Assembly: GCF_022760805.1 (NCBI RefSeq)
Contig: NZ_JAIVFL010000001.1
Span: 1,550,001 to 1,614,000, forward strand
DNA from: Candidatus Mycolicibacterium alkanivorans
GTDB taxonomy: Bacteria; Actinomycetota; Actinomycetes; Mycobacteriales; Mycobacteriaceae
Length of the DNA stretch: 64,000 nucleotides
Direction of reading: 5' to 3'
This document shows positions 58,636-64,000 of this stretch, piece after piece. How positions within the stretch are numbered: the stretch's first letter is position 1; the number at the start of each line of letters is the position of its first letter. The translations under genes were made by a program, and so were the position numbers. A model generated the notes under the pieces. It was not told the origin of the DNA. It ran no database searches and saw only the letters and a list, made by a program, of their open reading frames with translations.

Positions 58636-59015
58636 CGGTCGGGCCCGTCCTCGTCGACCACACCCATGAAGTCGCGCTCACCCTGCTCGGCGAGCCGGAT
58701 GAACAGCCGGCCCACCCCGTACATCGCCGGATAGGCGAGTACCGCCAGGATCAGCCAGTTCAGCCGCATCCCGAACACGGTGATCGCAGCCAGCTCGGGA
58801 GACGCGGCGTTGAGCAACGGAAGTGCGGCCATCCCGCCGGCCACCACGGCGGCCAGCCGCAGAGCCAGCCCCAACTGGGCGCGCACCAGGCCACGCACCA
58901 GCGCGTCGCCGACTTCGGTCTGCTCCTGCACCTCTACGCGGGTGTGCACCACGCGGGTGCCGCGGCGGTGGGCCAGCACGATGCGCTCGCGTTGGGGCCG
59001 ACCCGGTCTAGTCAT
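58632..59015 (-). CDS. Small membrane protein, probable partner of the second symporter
   Basis: 127 residues from ATG 59015. A basic N terminus (PQRERIVLAHRRGTRV) precedes two hydrophobic segments (GLALRLAAVVAGGMAALPLL and LNWLILAVLAYPAMYGVGRL). The two-helix plan and the position upstream of a symporter mirror the DUF485-actP pair, but it is not clearly DUF485. It overlaps the LytTR regulator gene by 8 bases and the symporter by 4. Confidence 0.78.
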   Translation of the reverse strand: MTRPGRPQRERIVLAHRRGTRVVHTRVEVQEQTEVGDALVRGLVRAQLGLALRLAAVVAGGMAALPLLNAASPELAAITVFGMRLNWLILAVLAYPAMYGVGRLFIRLAEQGERDFMGVVDEDGPDR

Positions 59016-59784
59016 TGCCGCCGGGCCGGAATGCGCGCATCGGGTCACGGATGAGACGGTCGCGAAGCTCGCGGGCCTGCCTGCGACTGACCGGCAACTC
59101 GGCGGCGGGGGAGGTGCCGTTGGCCCGCAACCGCACCATGGTGGACGCCCCGGAGGTGCGCAGCCCGGTGACCATGTTCAGCGCCACCAGATACGAGCGG
59201 TGCACGCGTTGGAAGCCGCGGTTGCGCCAGCGCTCCTCCAAGGTGCTCAACGGGATTCGCACCAGATGGGATCCCGACGCGGCGTGCAGCCGGGCGTAGT
59301 CGCCTTCGGCCTCCACCCAGCCGATGGTGTCGCAGCGGACCAGTTGGGTGACCCCGCCGAGTTCGACCGGGATGACCTCGTCGTTGACCGGCTCCTCGGG
59401 CTGCGGGACCGGTTCGGCGCTGCGGGCCGCGCAGACCCGGCGCACCGCATCGTCGAGGCGCTCCTTGCGGATCGGTTTGAGCAGATAGTCGAGTGCACCG
59501 ATCTCGAAGGCAGCGACGGCCTTGTCGTCGTGGGCGGTGACGAACACGACCGCGGGCGGATGGGCGAAGTTGCCGAGGACACTGGCCAATTCGAGGCCGG
59601 ACAGTCCGGGCATGTTGATGTCGAGGAAGATCGCGTCGACACCGCGCTCGTTGAGGATGCGCAGGGCCGAGGTCGCGTCCCCGACGCCGACCACCTCGCC
59701 GACCTCGGGGTGCTCGCCCAGCAGGTAGGCGAGCTCGTCGAGGGCGGGCGCCTCGTCTTCGACGGCCAGCACCGAAAGCTGCAC
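59008..59784 (-). CDS. LytTR-family response regulator
   Basis: 258 residues from GTG 59784 (GGGAGG upstream). The receiver domain has the acidic E9-D10-E11 cluster, phospho-acceptor D55 in FLDINMPG, T in FVTAHDD and K in YLLKPI. The LytTR DNA-binding domain covers the last ~110 residues (WVEAEGDYARLHAASGSHLV, FQRVHRSYLVALNMV). It is the partner of the adjacent histidine kinase, 16 bases upstream. LytTR regulators usually bind paired imperfect direct repeats. Confidence 0.93.
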   Translation of the reverse strand: MQLSVLAVEDEAPALDELAYLLGEHPEVGEVVGVGDATSALRILNERGVDAIFLDINMPGLSGLELASVLGNFAHPPAVVFVTAHDDKAVAAFEIGALDYLLKPIRKERLDDAVRRVCAARSAEPVPQPEEPVNDEVIPVELGGVTQLVRCDTIGWVEAEGDYARLHAASGSHLVRIPLSTLEERWRNRGFQRVHRSYLVALNMVTGLRTSGASTMVRLRANGTSPAAELPVSRRQARELRDRLIRDPMRAFRPGGND

Positions 59785-59800
59785 CCTACCTCCCGTCGCT

Positions 59801-60982
59801 CTAAGCCCGGACACCCGACCGGAACTTGGGCACCCGCATGATGACCTTGGTCCCGGCGCCCGGGGCTGTCTCGACCACCAGACCGTAATCGTTGCCGAAC
59901 GCCGCGCGCAGCCGATGGTCGACATTGGTCAATCCGACATGTGCGGCCTGTTCGCCATCGCCCAGAACGTCACCGTGCCCGGACCGCAAGATCTCCGGAT
60001 CCATGCCGACGCCGTCGTCCTCGACGCTGATCACGCAGTCGGATCCTTCGTTGCGCGCGACGATTTCGATCGACCCGCCCTGTCGCCCGGCCAGACCGTG
60101 GCGCACCGCGTTCTCGACGAGGGGCTGCAGCGCCAGGAAGGGCACCACGACGGTGAGCACCTCGGGGGCCACCTGCAGCGTGACCGACAGGGCCGTGCCG
60201 AAGCGGGCCCGCTCCAGCGTCAGGTACCGGTCGATGTTGCGCAGCTCGTCGGCCAGCGCCGTGTATGGCCCCGCCGAGCGGAACGAGTAGCGGGTGAAGT
60301 CGGCGAATTCCAGGATCAGGTCACGGGCGCGGGCGGGGTCGGTGCGGACGAACGAGGCGATGGTGTTCAGCGCGTTGTAGATGAAGTGCGGGCTGATCTG
60401 GGCGCGCAGGGCCAGCACCTCGGCGCGATCCAGGCGGGCGCGGGAGGCGGCGAGCTCGGCGAGCTCGAGCTGGCTGGCGGCGTAGCGGGCGACCTCGCCG
60501 ATGGCGCCGAGCATGCCGGGGGCCGGTTCGGCGGTGTTGACCGCGACCAGCACACCGATCACCACGCCGTCGTCGTCGAGCATCGGCTGGGCCACCACGG
60601 CGGGGGACTGTTCGCGGGCCAGCACCCGACGCTGGCCGGTGATCGCCTCACGTGCGGTTTGGTGACAGAGGTCCAGGGTGGACGGCGTCCACAACGGATC
60701 GCCCGGCGGGTCGAACGCCAGCAGCGCCGCGTCGCCGTCGTAGATGGCGACGCCATCGGAGCCGGTCAGGGCGCGCAAGTGCGGGGCGGCGCCGGCCGCG
60801 GAATCCACGTCCAGGCCCCTGCGCAGCGAGCGGGCCGCCAGCGAGGCGGTGTGCAGTGCGGCATGCACCGTGCGCTCGGCCGGCGTGCTGACCACGTTGC
60901 GGGTCAGGACGGCGATGGCGCCCACGATCAACGCCACCGCCGCGAGTGTGACCGCCAGCGCGAGCGCGACCGCACCCGACAT
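59801..60982 (-). CDS. LytS/YehU-type sensor histidine kinase
   Basis: 393 residues. One N-terminal membrane helix (5-27), then a GAF-like sensor region (~60-170, GVAIYDGDAALLAFDPPGD, VVIGVLVAVNT), then the His_kinase domain with phospho-acceptor H199 in QISPHFIYNALN and HATPase motifs LQPLVENAVRHGL and EDDGVGM. Lacking the usual multi-helix 5TM-LYT input, it more likely senses an intracellular ligand or redox state. First gene of the minus-strand symporter/regulator cluster. Confidence 0.92.
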   Translation of the reverse strand: MSGAVALALAVTLAAVALIVGAIAVLTRNVVSTPAERTVHAALHTASLAARSLRRGLDVDSAAGAAPHLRALTGSDGVAIYDGDAALLAFDPPGDPLWTPSTLDLCHQTAREAITGQRRVLAREQSPAVVAQPMLDDDGVVIGVLVAVNTAEPAPGMLGAIGEVARYAASQLELAELAASRARLDRAEVLALRAQISPHFIYNALNTIASFVRTDPARARDLILEFADFTRYSFRSAGPYTALADELRNIDRYLTLERARFGTALSVTLQVAPEVLTVVVPFLALQPLVENAVRHGLAGRQGGSIEIVARNEGSDCVISVEDDGVGMDPEILRSGHGDVLGDGEQAAHVGLTNVDHRLRAAFGNDYGLVVETAPGAGTKVIMRVPKFRSGVRA

Positions 60983-61071
60983 CTTCCTCTCCTGTCCTGC
61001 TGCGCGTGCCTGGACCTACGCGGCCGGTGGGCGAATCCGAGCTCGGGGCTTGCAGCGCGCGGTGGTCCCAC

Positions 61072-61368
61072 TTATTGAACGGGGCAGGCGTACTTTCGGG
61101 CCACGTCGAAAACTCGCTCCTGTGCACCGGGGCCGATAACTCCTTGAGCGGCCAGTTCCAGACCGATGTATCCCGGTATGCCGCCGATACACGCCTGATG
61201 GGCAACGCGCCATGCAGTGTCTGGATTCAGGTTGTAGCCATTGCGTTGCAGGCCCTGCATATAAAGGTCGAATTCCGGCGTGCCCTGGTCTGGTATCGCT
61301 TGAGCCGTGCCGGCCGAGGCAAGAGCGGTGATGACCGCCGCAACAATAGGTGCAATTACTCTTCTCAT
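61072..61368 (-). CDS. DUF732 secreted protein
   Basis: 98 residues. Signal peptide (VIAPIVAAVITALASAG-TAQA) then a mature ~75-residue helical domain with FDLYMQGLQRNGYNLNPDTA, two cysteines (HQACIGG, YACPVQ) likely paired, the DUF732 pattern. Such proteins are abundant in mycobacteria; function unknown. Confidence 0.85.
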   Translation of the reverse strand: MRRVIAPIVAAVITALASAGTAQAIPDQGTPEFDLYMQGLQRNGYNLNPDTAWRVAHQACIGGIPGYIGLELAAQGVIGPGAQERVFDVARKYACPVQ

Positions 61369-61504
61369 GACCGTCTCCTAGGGGGCGTATCCACCGGGAA
61401 TCGCCTCCACGATCGCACAATCGAGCGACACCGACCCCCGAACCGACCTGATCGTCCATGCCCGAGCGGCTCGAAGTGGCTGATCTTTCGGCACCGGGTC
61501 GTCC

Positions 61505-61510
61505 TAGACT
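61505..61510 (+). promoter_or_regulatory. -10 box for a leaderless HhH-GPD gene transcript
   Basis: TAGACT ends seven bases before ATG 61518 with no ribosome-binding site. Confidence 0.45.
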
Positions 61511-61517
61511 GTCGCCC

Positions 61518-62123
61518 ATGGCGAGACTGCAGCTCACCCAGGATCCCGCGTCCGACGACCTGTTGTCCGAGGATCCGTTCGCCTTGCTGACCGGGATGCT
61601 TCTCGACCAGCAGGTTCCGATGGAGACCGCGTTCACCGGCCCGCGCAAGATCGTCGAGCGCATCGGCGGCATCGACCCGCGGCTGATCGCCGACTACGAC
61701 CCGGCCGAGTTCGCCGAGGCGTTCGCGAAAACCCCTGCGGTGCATCGTTTTCCGAGTTCCATGGCCAAGCGTGTGCAGGACCTGGCCCGTGAGATCGTCG
61801 ACCGCTACGACGGCGAGGCGGCACGGCTGTGGCTCGACGGCAACCCCGACGGGGCCGAGGTGCTGCGCCGGCTCAAGGCTCTGCCCGGCTTCGGTGAGCA
61901 GAAGGCCAAGATCTTCCTGGCGCTGCTGGGTAAGCAGTACGGGGTGACCCCCAGCGGGTGGCGGTCGGCCGCCGGTGATTACGGCAGGGCCGGCACCCAC
62001 ATGTCGATCGCCGATGTGGTCGACAAGGGGTCGCTGGATCGGGGAGAGAGAGAGAAGAAGACGAAGGCTAAAGCGAAGGCTGAGGAGATTCTCAACGACG
62101 TCGCCAAGCCGCCGCGGCTGTAG
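61518..62123 (+). CDS. HhH-GPD base-excision repair family protein (Rv1156-like)
   Basis: 201 residues from ATG 61518. FALLTGMLLDQQVPMETAFT, then KALPGFGEQKAKIFLALLGK, a helix-hairpin-helix with its GPD-equivalent loop, but the catalytic Asp position is unusual (GYGRAGTHM region) and no Fe-S cluster follows. A Lys-rich tail (EKKTKAKAKAEE) could add DNA binding. It resembles DNA glycosylases; activity is unproven. Upstream in-frame starts overlap no promoter. Confidence 0.85.
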   Translation: MARLQLTQDPASDDLLSEDPFALLTGMLLDQQVPMETAFTGPRKIVERIGGIDPRLIADYDPAEFAEAFAKTPAVHRFPSSMAKRVQDLAREIVDRYDGEAARLWLDGNPDGAEVLRRLKALPGFGEQKAKIFLALLGKQYGVTPSGWRSAAGDYGRAGTHMSIADVVDKGSLDRGEREKKTKAKAKAEEILNDVAKPPRL

Positions 62124-62225
62124 TGGCGGGTTGGTAGGCGGCGTGGTCGCGGAGCATGGCCCACAGCACGGGCCGATCCATCGTCGGGCCGGGATTCCTC
62201 AAGCCTAGCGCGCGAATTCGCCGCC

Positions 62226-63273
62226 TCAGGGGACTACGGTCGAGCCGATCGTCGGCATGAAGGTGCACTGCTTTTCGACGGTGGTCACCTGGCCGAAGAT
62301 CGTCGACATGATGCTGCCCGAGCCGGTGTCGGCGATGGCGGTCAGCGTCGTGGGCCCCTGCGGGTTGATCGCCGGGTTGGGCTTGAGCGTCGCGCTACCG
62401 GACCGCCCGGTGGTGAGGTTGACCCACGTGACATTCAGCGGCAGCTTCTGCTCGGCGGCCGGCGCCGGCGTGCCCACAGCGGTGAACACGTAGGCGGTCT
62501 GGCCCCGGCCCGGCCCGGGGCTGGGGATCTTCGCGGGCCCAGCAACCGAGATCGCGGTCGCGATGACGTTGCCGCCGTCAGCCAGGCACCCGTTGCTGAT
62601 CGACGGGTACATGAAGTCCTGGGTCGGCGGGGCGGCCGGGTCGTAGTTCGGCGCGGGCGCGGGCGCCGGAGTCGGCCCGGGCGCTGTGATCGAGTTGCCG
62701 GTCGGCACCGCGGCAGGGGCAGCCGGGGTCACCGGCGTGACAGGCGTCGGCACCTCGGGCAACGCGTCGGGCGCCGGGCCGACCGCGTGCGTCGGATCGA
62801 TGCCCTCGGGAAGATGGGCCTCGGCACCGGGCAGGGCGCCGGGAGCCGGGATGTGCTCAGGCAGGGGGACGGGGCCGTTGCCGGGGCCGGGCGTCAACAG
62901 CGGCGCGGTGCCGTGCGCGACGCCACTCAGGGCCTGGGTGGCGGGGAGGCCGCCGCAGGCGCCGGGCCAGGAGGCCGGCGGCCCCGCCCTCCTGCACGAA
63001 CTTGGTGACCTGCTGCGCCAGCGCCGCCGAGCCGGCGGGTGTGGTGGCGTTGCCGGCCAACTGGGACGCAGCAGCCAGCAGAAGCTGCTGCGCCGACGAG
63101 GGAGTCGCCGCCGCCTGCTGGATCACCGGGCTGAGGTTCTGCACGGCCTCGAGGCCGGGCAGTTGCCCCGGATCCAGCGGGATGGTCGGGTCAGCGGACG
63201 CCACCGGACTCATGATCGCCGCGAGGACTGCGGCGGTGGTCAGGCTTGCGGCCAGCTTGGCGATCTGCGACAC
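62226..63273 (-). pseudogene. Ala/Pro-rich exported protein, frameshifted (Rv1157c-like)
   Basis: GTG 63273 (GAGGGAGC upstream) opens VSQIAKLAASLTTAAVLAAI, a signal peptide ending VASADP, then LPGLEAVQNLSPVIQQAAAT and AALAQQVTKFVQEGG. At about 62970-62990, in a G/C-rich tract, the frame is lost. The protein continues in another frame as SWPGACGGLPATQALSGVAH, then a Pro-rich linker and a C-terminal domain (NGCLADGGNVIATAISVAGP, TSIMSTIFGQVTTVEKQC-like) to 62226. Homologs read through without a break, so this is either a real mutation or a one-base sequencing error. Confidence 0.75.
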
Positions 63274-63302
63274 AGTGCGCTCCCTCATCGGGTCGGTGGC
63301 GG

Positions 63303-63890
63303 TCAGGGCAGGGCGGACAGCGGCAGCAGCTGGCCGAGCCCGGCCCCGGCCGGTGCGAGCGGCTGGCTGGCCGCGGGCGGCACCTGGCCCGGGGTGTTCA
63401 CCGGCGGGTTGCTGATGCCGGGGTTGTTGCCCACCGCGACCGGGAACGGCATCGCGTCCGGGGTGAGGTTGGCCAGGCTGGCCGGCACACCGAGCTGGTT
63501 GAGCAGCGGGATGATCGGCCCGGCCACGCCACCAGCGGCTGGAGCGGTCGGTGCGGCCGCCGGCGCGGCGGGTGCGGTGACCGGGGCGCCGGGCAGCGGT
63601 GCGGGGGCAGGTGCGCCCGCGATCGGCGAGACCGGCACGGTCTGCGCCGGTGCGCCGGCAATGGACGACGCGCCGGTGAGCGCGGTGGCCGCCGTCTGCA
63701 GCAGTGCCGCGGCGCTGGCCGGGTTGGTGGCGAACTGCTGCAGCACGTTGAGCGCAGGCAGGCCGGGCGTGACGGGCGGTGCAGCCGGGTCGGCGGCGGC
63801 GGACGCGCTGAGTGCGACCGCAGCCGAGCAGAGCCCGGCAGCTGCAATCGCGTTGGCGGCGAACAGTTTTCTGAAACGTGACATGGTCAT
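63303..63890 (-). CDS. Ala/Pro-rich exported protein (Rv1158c-like)
   Basis: 195 residues with a signal peptide (LFAANAIAAAGLCSAAVALS, cleavage near ASAAADP). LPALNVLQQFATNPASAAAL parallels the LPGLEAVQNLSPVIQQAAAT region of the downstream gene, so the two are paralogs. The rest is Ala/Pro low complexity with LLNQLGVPASLANLTPDAMP. GAGGG is six bases before ATG 63890. Function unknown; 30 bases from the next gene on the same strand. Confidence 0.82.
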   Translation of the reverse strand: MTMSRFRKLFAANAIAAAGLCSAAVALSASAAADPAAPPVTPGLPALNVLQQFATNPASAAALLQTAATALTGASSIAGAPAQTVPVSPIAGAPAPAPLPGAPVTAPAAPAAAPTAPAAGGVAGPIIPLLNQLGVPASLANLTPDAMPFPVAVGNNPGISNPPVNTPGQVPPAASQPLAPAGAGLGQLLPLSALP

Positions 63891-64000
63891 CCCAATCCCT
63901 CGAGTGCAGGTCTGAACCCGAAGGTAGTCCGATACTAGAGTTACTCAAGTGACACGTGTGGTGGTTATTCAACCGTTACGGACGTGATTGCCTTCGGTGA

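Overview
The window is high-GC (roughly two thirds G+C) chromosomal DNA from a non-tuberculous mycobacterium, probably of the Mycolicibacterium type. The evidence is the gene content: mycothiol conjugate amidase, a cyclopropane/mycolic acid methyltransferase, Mce-associated membrane proteins, DUF732 and Ala/Pro-rich secreted proteins. Gene order also follows, from memory, the Mycobacterium tuberculosis stretch Rv1069c to Rv1158c with blocks missing or replaced. Several genes have a TANNNT -10 box six to nine bases before the start codon, the pattern of mycobacterial leaderless transcripts. No tRNA, rRNA, CRISPR array or prophage was seen.

Region 1 (1-12.5 kb) holds acyl-CoA and sulfur metabolism: a partial membrane alpha/beta-hydrolase, the crotonase pair echA8/echA9, a YccA-type membrane protein, a DUF559 nuclease-like gene bracketed by two 60-bp palindromes, thiolase fadA3, an SGNH hydrolase, esterase lipU, cystathionine beta-synthase, a duplicated proline-rich antigen (one copy broken), metB and a GPP34 protein. 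Region 2 (12.5-28.9 kb) is housekeeping: greA, mca, a DUF255/thioredoxin-domain protein, TrhA/hemolysin III, Z-farnesyl diphosphate synthase, coaA, a long-form glyA, desA2, a small phoAT-like ORF overlapping phoH2, a polysaccharide deacetylase, fum and glpX.

Region 3 (29-33 kb) is a gene graveyard: a shredded DUF222/HNH (13E12-type) gene, two internally deleted dehydrogenase remnants, and a decayed 3-beta-hydroxysteroid dehydrogenase, interspersed with a secreted protein, an AI-2E family permease and a lipoprotein. Region 4 (32.8-38.2 kb) is core: xseB/xseA, a lipid-droplet protein, ispH, a DUF6542 protein and ychF. Region 5 (38-46 kb) is accessory: methyltransferases, a YiiX-like amidase candidate, a VOC protein, an orphan pair of Mce-associated proteins, a fasciclin protein, and more remnants.

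Region 6 (46-54.7 kb) has echA10, alpha-methylacyl-CoA racemase and an SDR (branched-chain and sterol side-chain beta-oxidation), then a methyltransferase, a sirtuin and a GntR regulator, then an IS1182-type insertion sequence sitting in a dead O-methyltransferase gene, then the F420-binding Rv1155-like protein. Region 7 (54.8-61 kb) is a compact cluster on one strand: two sodium/solute (acetate-type) symporters, each paired with a small membrane protein, followed by a LytTR response regulator and a LytS-type histidine kinase; it looks like a self-contained carboxylate sensing and uptake module. Region 8 (61-64 kb) has a DUF732 secreted protein, an HhH-GPD repair protein and two Ala/Pro-rich exported proteins, one frameshifted.
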